A stretch of DNA of 64,000 nt from Microcosmobacter sp040493455 (GTDB lineage Bacteria > Bacteroidota > Bacteroidia > Flavobacteriales > Flavobacteriaceae): contig NZ_JANFDA010000001.1 in the NCBI RefSeq assembly GCF_040493455.1, positions 186,001 to 250,000 of the forward strand, in the 5' to 3' direction. Below are positions 33,793 to 42,160 of the stretch, in pieces (position 1 is the stretch's first letter; the number at the start of each line of letters is the position of its first letter). The notes below the pieces were generated by a model. The model saw nothing but the letters and a program-made list of their open reading frames with translations. It made no database searches and was not told the origin of the DNA. Position numbers and translations under genes: made by a program.

Positions 33793-34350
33793 ATGTTCCA
33801 GACAAAATTCTTTTCTTCAAAAAATTTATTAAACTGGAATATTCAATACAATCTTGATTTAAATAATGCATCTCTAAAAAAGGGAGAATTATTACTAGAG
33901 GCAGGTCAGCGATGTGATTATTTTTATTTTGTCTTAAAGGGCTTTCTACGTGTTTACTATCTTGACATTGAAGGTAATGAAATCACTCACTGGTTTTCTT
34001 CAAAAGAATCTACTGTCACCTCACCTTTTAGTTACTTTAAAAAGGAAGAGAATATTCTTTTTATCGAGGCATTAGAAGATACTGATGTCTTACTTATTTC
34101 TGCTAATCAGTTAAATACTATTATTGAAAATGTGCCATCTGCTAGTAAAGAAGCAAGAGTATTACTTGCAGAATTTGCAATGACATTTAGTAGGAGAATA
34201 ATGGATATTCATACTAAAACTGCAGAATCTAGATACTTAAAACTAATGACTGACTATCCAGCCATTTTTCAAAAAGCCAAACTTTCACATATTGCATCTT
34301 TCCTGGGAATTACTCAACAGAGTTTGAGTAGAATTAGAAAAAATATTTGA
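33793..34350 (+). CDS. Crp/Fnr-family regulator
   Basis: The 185-residue protein has a cyclic-nucleotide-binding-type beta barrel (~28-115: LKKGELLLEAGQRCDYFYFV, LKGFLRVYYLDIEGNEITHW) and a short C-terminal helix-turn-helix (KLSHIASFLGITQQSLSRIR). The barrel lacks an obvious R-x-S phosphate cassette, so cAMP binding is doubtful, as in many Bacteroidota members. It is followed by the SDR and ALDH genes on the same strand and may control them. Confidence 0.88.
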   Translation: MFQTKFFSSKNLLNWNIQYNLDLNNASLKKGELLLEAGQRCDYFYFVLKGFLRVYYLDIEGNEITHWFSSKESTVTSPFSYFKKEENILFIEALEDTDVLLISANQLNTIIENVPSASKEARVLLAEFAMTFSRRIMDIHTKTAESRYLKLMTDYPAIFQKAKLSHIASFLGITQQSLSRIRKNI

Positions 34351-34360
34351 TACATCGTTT

Positions 34361-34381
34361 TTTACCATAGGGTAAATTTTT
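34361..34381 (+). terminator. Short hairpin with T run
   Basis: TTTACC (34361-34366) and GGTAAA (34371-34376) form a 6-bp stem with an ATAG loop, followed by five T. It may be a weak terminator for the Crp/Fnr gene, or an operator because it lies just before the SDR promoter box. Confidence 0.4.
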
Positions 34382-34397
34382 CATCATTCTCGCCTAA

Positions 34398-34405
34398 TAA
34401 TTTTG
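34398..34405 (+). promoter_or_regulatory. -7 promoter box of the SDR gene
   Basis: TAATTTTG fits the TAnnTTTG consensus, 32 bases before the SDR start. No good TTG -33 element is visible; the inverted repeat at 34361-34376 occupies about that position and could be an activator or repressor site. Confidence 0.45.
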
Positions 34406-34436
34406 TGGTATAGTTTTTAAACATAATCATATCACA

Positions 34437-35216
34437 ATGAAAACAACAGCATTAATTACAGGAGCAGCAAGCGGTATAGGAAAAGAATTTTCTAGAATTC
34501 ACGCTTCAAAAGGTGGCAACATTGTTGCCGTTGACATGAACGCTGAAGGTTTAAAAAGCCTAAAAAGCGAATTAGAAAAAGAACATGGTATAGAAGTTTA
34601 TATTATTGTTAAAAATCTTACCCAGTTATCTGCACCAAAAGAAATCTATGATGAAGTAAAAAATCAGGGTATAGAAGTTAATTACCTAATTAACAACGCA
34701 GGTTTTGGTGGTGTAGGTGCTTTTCATGAGAGAGATTGGGATATAGATTTAGCCATGATTCAGGTAAATGTTTTAGCACTCACTGCATTAACAAGACAAT
34801 TTTTACCAGATTTTATTGCTCGCGATTCTGGGAAAATCCTCAATGTATCATCTACGGTTAGTTTAATCCCTGGTCCTTTTCAGGCAGTATATTTTGCAAC
34901 TAAGGCATTTGTCACCTCTTTTAATAGATCAATTCACGGTGAATTAAGCGACACTAATGTTTCCTCTACCGCAGTGCTTCCAGGTGCTACAAAAACTGCA
35001 TTTGGCGACCACTCTGGAATGAATAAAACAGCCATTTACAAAAAACCTGCTAGTGCTGCCGAAGTAGCTTTACAAGGATATAATGCTATGGAAAAAGGAG
35101 AAGTGGAAGTTATCGCTGGACTAAATTTTAACCAAAGACTAGAACTTAAGCTTGTACCTTTTTTATCGGCAAAATCTCTAATTAATAGAATTAAAAAAGA
35201 ATCAGCAGTTAATTAA
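34437..35216 (+). CDS. Short-chain dehydrogenase/reductase
   Basis: The 259-residue classical SDR has the NAD(P) motif TGAASGIG (8-15), NNAG (86-89), and the catalytic triad S139, Y152 and K156 (YFATK). The substrate is an unknown alcohol or carbonyl. The aldehyde dehydrogenase gene follows 43 bases later, so the two may oxidise an alcohol to an acid in two steps. A repeated phrase TAATTATACACATCAAA occurs twice in the gap between them. Confidence 0.92.
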   Translation: MKTTALITGAASGIGKEFSRIHASKGGNIVAVDMNAEGLKSLKSELEKEHGIEVYIIVKNLTQLSAPKEIYDEVKNQGIEVNYLINNAGFGGVGAFHERDWDIDLAMIQVNVLALTALTRQFLPDFIARDSGKILNVSSTVSLIPGPFQAVYFATKAFVTSFNRSIHGELSDTNVSSTAVLPGATKTAFGDHSGMNKTAIYKKPASAAEVALQGYNAMEKGEVEVIAGLNFNQRLELKLVPFLSAKSLINRIKKESAVN

Positions 35217-35259
35217 TTATACACATCAAATAATTATACACATCAAACACATAGAAATC

Positions 35260-36660
35260 ATGAATACAATAGTAGAAAATAACACAGACACTTTTGAATT
35301 GCAGGTAAGAAAATTGGTAAATAGCCAAAGAGACTATTTTAAAAGCAATGCTACACGACCTGCAGAATTTAGGCTTAGGCAATTAAAAAAATTAAAAACC
35401 TTGTTATTGGAACACGAGGAAGATATGCATAAAGCCATCTTTAAAGACTTTGGAAAGTCAAAATATGAAAATCAACTAACAGAGTTTTTCCCACTGATTG
35501 ATGAAATCAACATTACCATAAAAAACCTTAAGAAGTGGATGCAACATAAGAATGTGAGAACTAATTTATTGAACTTTCCTGCAAAAAGTTATCTAGTACC
35601 AGAACCCTTAGGTGTTACTCTGGTAATTGGTGCCTGGAATTTTCCGTACAATCTGTCTTTAACACCTTTGGTTGGCTCTATGGCAGCAGGTAACACCACA
35701 ATTTTAAAACCTAGTGAGCTTCCAGCCGAAACTAGTAAAATTATGACTAAAATCATTAATGAGAATTTTGATCCAAATTATTTAAGGGTTGTAGAAGGTG
35801 CTATTCCAGAAACTACGGCACTACTAAAACAGCGTTATGATAAGATTTTCTTTACAGGAAGTCCGATGGTGGGTAAAATTGTCAACAAGGCTGCTGCAGA
35901 ACATTTAACAAATGTCACTTTAGAATTAGGCGGGAAAAACCCCTCTATCTTCCATAAAGATGCAGCATTAAAGGTTGGTGTTAAGCGTATGATTTGGGCA
36001 AAGTTTGTTAATTCTGGTCAGTTTTGTATAACTACAGATTATGCTTTAGTGCATAAAGACATTAAAGATGAATTTTTAAAGTTAGCGGTTCAAGAAATTG
36101 AAAAAGGGAATTTCTCTAAAGAAAATCACAACTATGTACAGATCATAAATGAAAGAAATTTTGACCGAGTAATTAATCTAATTAATCCAGACAAGGTTTA
36201 CTATGGCGGAAACTATAATAGGGAAGATAGAAGAATTCAACCTACCATATTAACTGATGTAAGCCTTAATGATAAAGTTATGCAAGAAGAAATCTTTGGT
36301 CCTATTTTACCAGTCATAGAATACGAAACTATTGATGAAGCCTTTGAAATTATTAAACGTTTTGAAAAACCCTTGGCTGCATATTTATTCTCTGATAGTA
36401 GCGCTATCAAAGATCGCTTTTTGGCTGAAATACCGTTTGGTAGCGGTGGCATAAATGATTGTGTCATGCAAGTCTCTAACCCAAATATTCCATTTGGTGG
36501 TGTAGGTCATAGTGGTATGGGTCGTTATCATGGCAAGTACAGTTTTGAGTGCTTTTCCCATCTAAAAGGAGTTTTAGACAAACCAACCGTTATAGAAACC
36601 AATTTAAAATACTATGGTTACAGCGAAAAGCGCATGAAAATCATGAAAGCATTGAGTTAA
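35260..36660 (+). CDS. Aldehyde dehydrogenase (ALDH3-like)
   Basis: This NAD(P)-dependent enzyme oxidises aldehydes to acids. The 466-residue length fits the shorter class 3 type. Visible motifs are GAWNFPYNLSLTPLVGSMAA, the catalytic-base Glu E222 in TLELGGKNP and the nucleophile C256 in NSGQFCITTDY. IFGPILPVIEY and PFGGVGHSGMGRYHGKYSFE are seen near the C-terminus. A C-terminal hydrophobic tail is absent, so it is probably soluble. It lies downstream of the SDR gene in the same direction. Confidence 0.94.
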   Translation: MNTIVENNTDTFELQVRKLVNSQRDYFKSNATRPAEFRLRQLKKLKTLLLEHEEDMHKAIFKDFGKSKYENQLTEFFPLIDEINITIKNLKKWMQHKNVRTNLLNFPAKSYLVPEPLGVTLVIGAWNFPYNLSLTPLVGSMAAGNTTILKPSELPAETSKIMTKIINENFDPNYLRVVEGAIPETTALLKQRYDKIFFTGSPMVGKIVNKAAAEHLTNVTLELGGKNPSIFHKDAALKVGVKRMIWAKFVNSGQFCITTDYALVHKDIKDEFLKLAVQEIEKGNFSKENHNYVQIINERNFDRVINLINPDKVYYGGNYNREDRRIQPTILTDVSLNDKVMQEEIFGPILPVIEYETIDEAFEIIKRFEKPLAAYLFSDSSAIKDRFLAEIPFGSGGINDCVMQVSNPNIPFGGVGHSGMGRYHGKYSFECFSHLKGVLDKPTVIETNLKYYGYSEKRMKIMKALS

Positions 36661-36728
36661 AATTTCTCGATAAGTATAATACAGCTTACTATCTTATAAA
36701 AGAAGATGTAAGCTATAAACTTAAATAA

Positions 36729-36971
36729 ATGAAGACTGACATCAATAAAAATGAGCTTAAAAGAAAACTAATTTTTGCGTTAGTTATGGGAATAATAACT
36801 ACTGGCATTATTTCTTTTTCTCTAATAGTTATCAATTTAGGTTTTACAAAAAATTTCCTAAGAGCATGGTTAAAATCGTGGTTGTTAGCTTATGTATTTG
36901 TAATTCCAGCTATATTATTTATTGCACCACCAATAGAGCGTCTAGTAAATTCTTTGGTTAAAAATGATTAA
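36729..36971 (+). CDS. DUF2798-like small membrane protein
   Basis: The 80-residue protein has two transmembrane helices (about 12-33, LIFALVMGIITTGIISFSL; and 48-66, WLLAYVFVIPAILFIAPPI), separated by a short basic loop. The pattern and the motif APPIERLV fit the DUF2798 family, whose function is unknown. It follows the ALDH gene by 68 bases and ends near a terminator. Confidence 0.8.
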   Translation: MKTDINKNELKRKLIFALVMGIITTGIISFSLIVINLGFTKNFLRAWLKSWLLAYVFVIPAILFIAPPIERLVNSLVKND

Positions 36972-36993
36972 TTAAAAATATAAAGCGGTTTTT

Positions 36994-37022
36994 AAAGCGA
37001 GAGTCAATGATTCTCGCTTTTT
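36994..37022. terminator. Terminator between convergent genes
   Basis: AAAGCGAGAGTC and GATTCTCGCTTT form a near-perfect stem around an AAT loop, ending in a T run. It serves the DUF2798 gene and overlaps the last codon region of the convergent reductase gene. Confidence 0.85.
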
Positions 37023-37650
37023 ACTTTTCCAAATAACTCCACATAAAATTAGGATGGTGTCCATCGCGTCGTACCATCTTTACCCAGAGCAATGTCATGT
37101 GCTCCAAGTGCAACGCTTGATCTAATGCACCTACATCTTTGGCAAAAAATCCACTACTATTAATAATGTTAGCTACTTTTTCTTTAGCAACAGCATTATT
37201 CCCTGCATAAAGCATTGCAGGTTTTTCTTCTGAATTTAAGTACGCTGGATTACTAAAGTTTTCAAAGCCATAAATCGTAAAGGCCTTCACTACATTGGCA
37301 GAAGGCGCCCATTCTTGAATCTTCTCTGATCCTGAAATTTTACTTTCCAGTCCGTGGGAGATGCCTGGGCCAACAGGATTAGTACAATCAACTAAAGGTT
37401 TCCCTTGAAAATCCAAGCCTTTTAAAAGGGCTTCGTTGACCTTAAAAGGCGTTGCTAAAAACGTGATTTCAGAAACATCAATAGCTTCTTGAACAGGTAA
37501 TGCCTTAAAGTTTGAATTCTTTTTCAAAGCGTTTTGAACACTTTCCGATTCGGGATTATCATTAGCTACAATAATATCGTAACCCTTTCCCTGTAAGTTA
37601 TTGGCTAACGCAAAACCAACATTCCCTATACCTATAAATGCTAATGTCAT
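37021..37650 (-). CDS. NAD(P)-binding reductase (F420H2:NADP-like/NPD family)
   Basis: The 209-residue Rossmann protein starts directly with the dinucleotide motif MTLAFIGIGNVGFALANNL. It continues with TFLATPFKVNEALL, VDCTNPVGPG and VVKAFTIYGFENF, the order seen in NADPH-dependent F420 reductase-like proteins. In Bacteroidota, which are not known to use F420, such proteins probably reduce another substrate. It lies 3 bases downstream of the DJ-1/PfpI gene, in an operon divergent from an HxlR regulator. Confidence 0.85.
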   Translation of the reverse strand: MTLAFIGIGNVGFALANNLQGKGYDIIVANDNPESESVQNALKKNSNFKALPVQEAIDVSEITFLATPFKVNEALLKGLDFQGKPLVDCTNPVGPGISHGLESKISGSEKIQEWAPSANVVKAFTIYGFENFSNPAYLNSEEKPAMLYAGNNAVAKEKVANIINSSGFFAKDVGALDQALHLEHMTLLWVKMVRRDGHHPNFMWSYLEK

Positions 37651-37653
37651 CGT

Positions 37654-38415
37654 TTAACGATTTAATTGTTGAACTACCATTTTTGCTGTGGCAGCACCAG
37701 AGTTTTGTTGCTGTCCTGTAATCAGGTTTCCATCTGCAATCGCATAGCTAGAAAAAGGAGCAGCAACTTTAAAAGTAGTGTTTTCAAGTTTTCGAGCCTC
37801 GGTCTCAATTCGGTAAGGTTGAATTTGCATCCCTACTGCATCATCGGCAAATTGCTCTTCAGCATCTGCAAAACCTGTCCAAGTCTTTCCTTTGACTAAT
37901 AACTCACCACTAGATGTTTTGGCTTCCAACAAAAGTGTAGTGGAATGACAAACGGCTGCACTAGGTTTTCCAGATTCATAAAAAGAAGCGAACAGTTTCT
38001 CCAAATCTGCATTGCCTCTAAAGGTATACATAGGGCCTTGTCCGCCTACTAAAAAGATGGCATCATATTGTTCTGAAGACACCTCAGTAAGTTTCTTGGT
38101 ATTTGCTAACATCTGATTAAAACCATCTTGTTGCATAAAGCCTAAGGATATGACATCGTGTGCCGAATACCCACTTTCGTCATTTGGATTGGAGTACCCA
38201 TCCATTTCTAATTGTCCGCCTTCGGTAGAGACCAAATCCACCTCGTATCCTGCTTCCTGAAAGACTTGTAATGGATGTGTTAGTTCTGCTGCCCAAAAGC
38301 CGATTGGCCAACCCGTTTGCTCAGAAACAGTTGGGCTACTAGCTACCATTAAAATTTTTCCTTTTGTTGGTGCACCATGAAAATGCACATATTCGTTTTG
38401 TTCTATAATATTCAT
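37654..38415 (-). CDS. DJ-1/PfpI-family protein (Hsp31-like)
   Basis: The ATG at 38415 gives 253 residues starting MNIIEQNEYVHFHG. A longer frame upstream to 38535 would run through the divergent regulator's promoter and is rejected. The nucleophile is C156 in SAAVCHSTTLLL, with the supporting acidic residue probably E44 (FWAAELTHPL) and a GGQGPMYTF loop. Members of this Hsp31-like group act as glyoxalase III, deglycase or chaperone, so detoxification of a reactive carbonyl is likely. It forms an operon with the reductase below it. Confidence 0.9.
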   Translation of the reverse strand: MNIIEQNEYVHFHGAPTKGKILMVASSPTVSEQTGWPIGFWAAELTHPLQVFQEAGYEVDLVSTEGGQLEMDGYSNPNDESGYSAHDVISLGFMQQDGFNQMLANTKKLTEVSSEQYDAIFLVGGQGPMYTFRGNADLEKLFASFYESGKPSAAVCHSTTLLLEAKTSSGELLVKGKTWTGFADAEEQFADDAVGMQIQPYRIETEARKLENTTFKVAAPFSSYAIADGNLITGQQQNSGAATAKMVVQQLNR

Positions 38416-38477
38416 AATATGTTGTTTTTTAATGCTATTCAAAATTATTGTGAATTCAATTTGGTTCAACATTTTGC

Positions 38478-38498
38478 TATCTTTGTTAGTAACTAACA
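38478..38498 (+). promoter_or_regulatory. HxlR promoter with overlapping palindromic operator
   Basis: TATCTTTG (38478-38485) is a perfect -7 box for the HxlR gene at 38510. The palindrome TGTTAGT-A-ACTAACA (38484-38498, perfect 7-bp arms) overlaps its end and the expected start of transcription. A repressor bound here would block the promoter, so autoregulation by the HxlR protein is the simplest reading. Confidence 0.6.
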
Positions 38499-38509
38499 TC
38501 TGTGTAAGT

Positions 38510-38854
38510 ATGCCTGATTTTCTGAAGAACAACAAACGTTATTATACGCCTGTAGAATATGTCCTAGACAAAATTGGAGGTACTTATAAAATGCCCATTT
38601 TATGGCGATTAAAGGATAAATCGTGGCGCTTTTCGGAATTGAAACGAAGCATTTCTCATATCTCTGACAGAATGCTTAGCAAAAATTTAAAAGAATTAGT
38701 GGATGATGGTTTTGCGACTAAAGCAATCATCCCTGAAGTGCCTGTAAAAACAGAATATACAATTACTGAAAAAGGTAAACGTGCCATTCCAATTATTGTC
38801 AGCTTACGAAATTATGGGTTTCAGCTAATGCAAGAGGATGGAATTAGTGATTGA
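38510..38854 (+). CDS. HxlR-family regulator without sensor Cys
   Basis: The ATG at 38510 gives 114 residues starting MPDFLKNNKRYYTPVEYVLD; a frame open from 38432 would be upstream of the promoter box and is rejected. The winged helix is clear: IGGTYKMPILWRLKDKSWRFS, SISHISDRMLSKNLKELVDDG and KTEYTITEKGKRAIPII. Where the other two HxlR proteins of this window have Cys near the N-terminus, this one has YYTP, so thiol-based sensing at that site is absent. It is divergent from the DJ-1/reductase operon. Confidence 0.9.
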   Translation: MPDFLKNNKRYYTPVEYVLDKIGGTYKMPILWRLKDKSWRFSELKRSISHISDRMLSKNLKELVDDGFATKAIIPEVPVKTEYTITEKGKRAIPIIVSLRNYGFQLMQEDGISD

Positions 38855-38991
38855 TTAAGCCTTCGTCGTAAACTGATGAAAATTCAAAGTGGTCAAATCT
38901 ATTGGTTGAAAAAAGCACATCAAAAGTTTATACCTTTTTTGTACTTTTAAGTACTTCAAATTCATGACTTTACCGAATAAATCAAAATGTC

Positions 38992-40125
38992 ATGAAACAA
39001 GCATTCACTCTTCTTACGCTTTTTGCATTATTATGCACAACTCAAAATGGTTTAAGTCAAACTGAGAAACAAGTTATTATCACGGGAACCCAAACTATAG
39101 TTTCAAATAAAGTTGGAGATAAAATTGAGGCATTATTACATTTTTATGCTGAAAGGATAGATGAAAAGAGGGTACAAGATTTTACAGTTTATTGTACCGC
39201 TAATGAAATGCGGATGGATGCTAAGGAATCTGTTTATGAAGTAAAATTTGAAAGTGTAAAAAGTCCTAATGACGCTAAGGAGAATCTTAAGGAAGAAAAT
39301 GAGATTTCTGTAGTGTTTAGTTTTGATGATTACGGCTCTAAACTTAACATGGGGATATATTTAATATCCGAAGATGATGACGGCAAAAAAACAAGAAACC
39401 TTCTCATAAGTGAGGAAGTTCCAAAATCGGATAAATTTACGGTATCTAAACGTTTAAAGGATTTACTTCAATCTGAAAGCTATAATGCTGGATCTTGGCA
39501 AGGTCATTCTGTAATAGGATATGCTTATGAAGGGGAAACGGAAATTAAAGATTCTATTCTAGTATCTTCTAATAAAGGCAATAACAAGGATGATTCAAAA
39601 GTAAAAATAAAAAGGATAGACAAAAGCTATATTAAACTGGCTCAAAATGTAGAAGGAACAGAAGCATTATATGAATTTTACCAAAAAGTACTAGAGAATG
39701 GCTATGATTTTGGTGGTTCCGAAACAGGAAGTATAATGGCTCATATGGGTTATTTTTTAGATGTCGGAATGCCTGTAGAAATTTGGGAAATTATAACTTA
39801 TACTCTAGAGCAAGAAAAAAAAGCAGGAGTTGATATTATTCAAGATTATTATGCAAAAACAAAAATAAATAGTGTTAAAACCAATGATATAAAAGTAAAG
39901 CAGACTAGGTCTTCAGAGTCATATAGTGCTAAACAGACAAAAGGGAGAGAAGGGGCAAAAGAGCCAGACAAACCAAAAGGCTGTGATTGCAGTTGTGAGA
40001 GGTATAAAGAACTTATGGCATTGAGCAAGAAAAAGAAAAAAGACATTGATCCGAACAACATGCCAGAAATAAACATGAAGTGTATGCAAAAATGTGCTAC
40101 GGCTTGGGCAAATTGCAGAAACTGA
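38992..40125 (+). CDS. Secreted protein with Cys-rich C-terminus, unknown
   Basis: The 377-residue protein has a signal peptide (MKQAFTLLTLFALLCTTQNGLSQ). It shows no domain I recognise. The middle is charged and predicted mixed alpha/beta (VVFSFDDYGSKLNMGIYLI). The C-terminal ~50 residues carry a cysteine cluster, KGCDCSC, then MKCMQKC and WANCRN, separated by a Lys-rich linker. Such clusters could bind metal or form disulfides in the periplasm. It stands alone, with no operon partner. Confidence 0.65.
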   Translation: MKQAFTLLTLFALLCTTQNGLSQTEKQVIITGTQTIVSNKVGDKIEALLHFYAERIDEKRVQDFTVYCTANEMRMDAKESVYEVKFESVKSPNDAKENLKEENEISVVFSFDDYGSKLNMGIYLISEDDDGKKTRNLLISEEVPKSDKFTVSKRLKDLLQSESYNAGSWQGHSVIGYAYEGETEIKDSILVSSNKGNNKDDSKVKIKRIDKSYIKLAQNVEGTEALYEFYQKVLENGYDFGGSETGSIMAHMGYFLDVGMPVEIWEIITYTLEQEKKAGVDIIQDYYAKTKINSVKTNDIKVKQTRSSESYSAKQTKGREGAKEPDKPKGCDCSCERYKELMALSKKKKKDIDPNNMPEINMKCMQKCATAWANCRN

Positions 40126-40188
40126 CAACATAATTAAATCCCTAATTGTAGAAATTTAGAATAGTTTTATTAGCCGTAAATTAGAGCT

Positions 40189-40677
40189 ATGAAAAACTAT
40201 GAAATCCCAACACACACTCGGATAGGTCATGTGCACCTAAAAGTGTCCGATTTACAACGCGCCTTAGACTTTTATTGTGATTTGCTTGGGTTTGAACTCA
40301 TGTCACGTATGGGTGAACAAGCTGCATTTATTTCTGCTGGTGGTTATCATCATCATATTGGTCTAAATACATGGTACAGTAAAGGGCAACCTAATGCTCC
40401 AAAACAACAAGTTGGACTGTTTCATACGGCTATTTTATATCCAACTCGCAAGGATTTGGCAAAAATCTATAAGCGCTTAAAAGAACATGATTACCCCTTT
40501 ACGGGGTTTGCAGACCATGGTGTTTCTGAAGCTTTGTACTTGGATGATCCAGATGGTAATGGTGTAGAATTGTATTGGGATAAGCCTAAAAGTGAATGGC
40601 CTTTAGATCATAATGGTAACCTTGATATGTATACCAGACCTTTGAATTTAATTGAACTACTATCTGAGCTGAAATAG
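40189..40677 (+). CDS. VOC-family protein, CatE-like extradiol dioxygenase fold
   Basis: The 162-residue protein is one glyoxalase/VOC unit. Likely metal ligands are H16 in IGHVHLKVSDL, a His in GLFHTAILYP, and the Glu in GVELYWDKP. SALD-type dioxygenases of the CatE group share LDDPDGNGVELYWDKP near the C-terminus. It may cleave or isomerise a small aromatic or carbonyl compound. It converges with the HxlR gene at 40711. Confidence 0.85.
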   Translation: MKNYEIPTHTRIGHVHLKVSDLQRALDFYCDLLGFELMSRMGEQAAFISAGGYHHHIGLNTWYSKGQPNAPKQQVGLFHTAILYPTRKDLAKIYKRLKEHDYPFTGFADHGVSEALYLDDPDGNGVELYWDKPKSEWPLDHNGNLDMYTRPLNLIELLSELK

Positions 40678-40710
40678 TATCAAAAAGCAAATAGATCAAC
40701 CAAAATTTAC

Positions 40711-41040
40711 TTATTCATTCTCAATAACTGAATCACCCCAATCTGCAATTGATTGAATTAACGGAATAAGTGTTTTTCCTAAATCTGTTAGTTGGTATTC
40801 TACCTTTAGAGGTGGTTTTTTAGTATATACCTTTCTACTTACAACTCCATCCTCCTCCAACTTTTTTAGTTGCAAACTCAACGTACGTTCAGTCACAGTG
40901 GGCATATCTTTTCGCAATTCGTTGTATCGCTTTGTGCCCTCTATTAAATGATAGAGAATTACAGTCTTCCATTTGCCGCCAATGACACCCATTGTGAGAC
41001 TTGTGCAGCAAGGATATTCTTTCCCATTAAAGGTTAGCAT
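40711..41040 (-). CDS. HxlR-family regulator with N-terminal Cys pair (QorR-like)
   Basis: The 109-residue winged-helix protein has cysteines C11 and C12 (KEYPCCTSLTMGVIGGKWK), at the position used by redox-sensing members such as YodB, HypR and QorR. The helix-turn-helix is DMPTVTERTLSLQLKKLEED and the wing YQLTDLGKTLIPLIQSI. It is divergent from a quinone oxidoreductase gene, the same layout as qorR-qor2 in actinobacteria. It probably represses that gene until oxidised by quinones or disulfide stress. Confidence 0.92.
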   Translation of the reverse strand: MLTFNGKEYPCCTSLTMGVIGGKWKTVILYHLIEGTKRYNELRKDMPTVTERTLSLQLKKLEEDGVVSRKVYTKKPPLKVEYQLTDLGKTLIPLIQSIADWGDSVIENE

Positions 41041-41086
41041 TATATTAAAATTTAGATCAAAAGGATACTATACTTTTTGACCGTTA

Positions 41087-41137
41087 TTGTATGATTACAA
41101 AACTATACTTAATTTTGCTACTATAAAAATTATAGTA
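41087..41137 (+). promoter_or_regulatory. Quinone oxidoreductase promoter and HxlR operator
   Basis: TTG (41087-41089), a 20-base spacer and TAATTTTG (41110-41117) form a complete Bacteroidota promoter. Immediately downstream lies a perfect palindrome TACTATAA-AAA-TTATAGTA (41119-41137), over the start of transcription and 17 bases before the gene. The divergent HxlR gene is the obvious binding-protein candidate. Confidence 0.7.
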
Positions 41138-41154
41138 TAAATAAATTAAAGATT

Positions 41155-42141
41155 ATGAAAGCAATGCTTATTAATAAATATGGAGAAGATGCTGTTTTTA
41201 AAGCAAGTGAGATAGCCAAACCGACTCTTAAAAGTGGTGAGGTATTGGTGAAAATAGCAGCTTCAAGTGTCAATACAGTGGATACCATGATACGTAAAAT
41301 GGGAAAAGGTTTACCATTGTCTCCCGATAATCCTGCAATACTAGGCATGGACTTTGCTGGCACAATTGAAGCTGTTTCAGAGGATGTAAATGAATATGCT
41401 GTAGGAGACGAAGTGTATGGTTGCTCGGGAGGGTTAGCTGATTTACCAGGAACACTTGCTGAATATATTGCTGCAGATAGTGATTTGATAGCTCACAAAC
41501 CTAAAAACCTTTCTATGAAAGAAGCCGCTGCTTTACCATTAGTTGCCATTACTGCTTACGAAGGATTAGTGCGTGCTGGTATTAAAGCGGGTCAAAAAGT
41601 ATTAGTTCATGGTGGCTCAGGTGGTGTTGGTCATATCGCTTTGCAATTGGCAAAACATTTTGGTGCGGATGTTTACTCTACAGGTGGTGGTGAAAAGCAA
41701 CTTGAACTTATTGAACAACTAGGTGCCACAGCTATTAATTATAAAACTGAACCTGTTGAAAATTATGTAAAAAAACACACTAACGGAAAAGGTTTTGATA
41801 TCGTTTATGATTCAGTTGGTGCGCGAAATTTAATTAACTCGTTTAATGCAGCTGCACTGAATGGGCATGTAGCTACTACTGTTTCATTGGTAGAGTTAGA
41901 TCTTTCAGTAGCGCACTTTAAAGGTTTATCGCTTCACGTTGTATTTATGCTAATCCCTATGTTACACAACTATAGACGTGAAGATCATTCACAAATTTTA
42001 AAGAATGTTGCCAAGATTGTTGAATCAGACAATTTAAAACCAATTCTTGATCATCAACGATTCTCTCTTGAGGATATTGGCAAAGCTCATGCACGTTTAG
42101 AAAGTGGGCAGGCTATGGGTAAAATAGTGATTGAAAACTAA
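41155..42141 (+). CDS. Zinc-independent quinone oxidoreductase-like MDR protein
   Basis: The 328-residue medium-chain dehydrogenase/reductase has an N-terminal GroES-like domain (SVNTVDTMIRKMGKGLPLSP, LGMDFAGTIEAVSEDV) and a Rossmann domain with VLVHGGSGGVGHIALQLAK as its NADPH motif. The structural-zinc Cys residues are absent, as in quinone oxidoreductases. It probably reduces quinones or unsaturated carbonyls with NADPH, avoiding radical semiquinones. It is regulated from the divergent HxlR region and overlaps no other gene. Confidence 0.93.
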   Translation: MKAMLINKYGEDAVFKASEIAKPTLKSGEVLVKIAASSVNTVDTMIRKMGKGLPLSPDNPAILGMDFAGTIEAVSEDVNEYAVGDEVYGCSGGLADLPGTLAEYIAADSDLIAHKPKNLSMKEAAALPLVAITAYEGLVRAGIKAGQKVLVHGGSGGVGHIALQLAKHFGADVYSTGGGEKQLELIEQLGATAINYKTEPVENYVKKHTNGKGFDIVYDSVGARNLINSFNAAALNGHVATTVSLVELDLSVAHFKGLSLHVVFMLIPMLHNYRREDHSQILKNVAKIVESDNLKPILDHQRFSLEDIGKAHARLESGQAMGKIVIEN

Positions 42142-42160
42142 AAGTACATTGATACACGTC

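Noticed and set aside
38416..38535. Longer N-terminus of the DJ-1/PfpI protein
   Set aside because: The frame extends through the promoter and palindromic operator of the divergent HxlR gene, so only the ATG at 38415 is credible.
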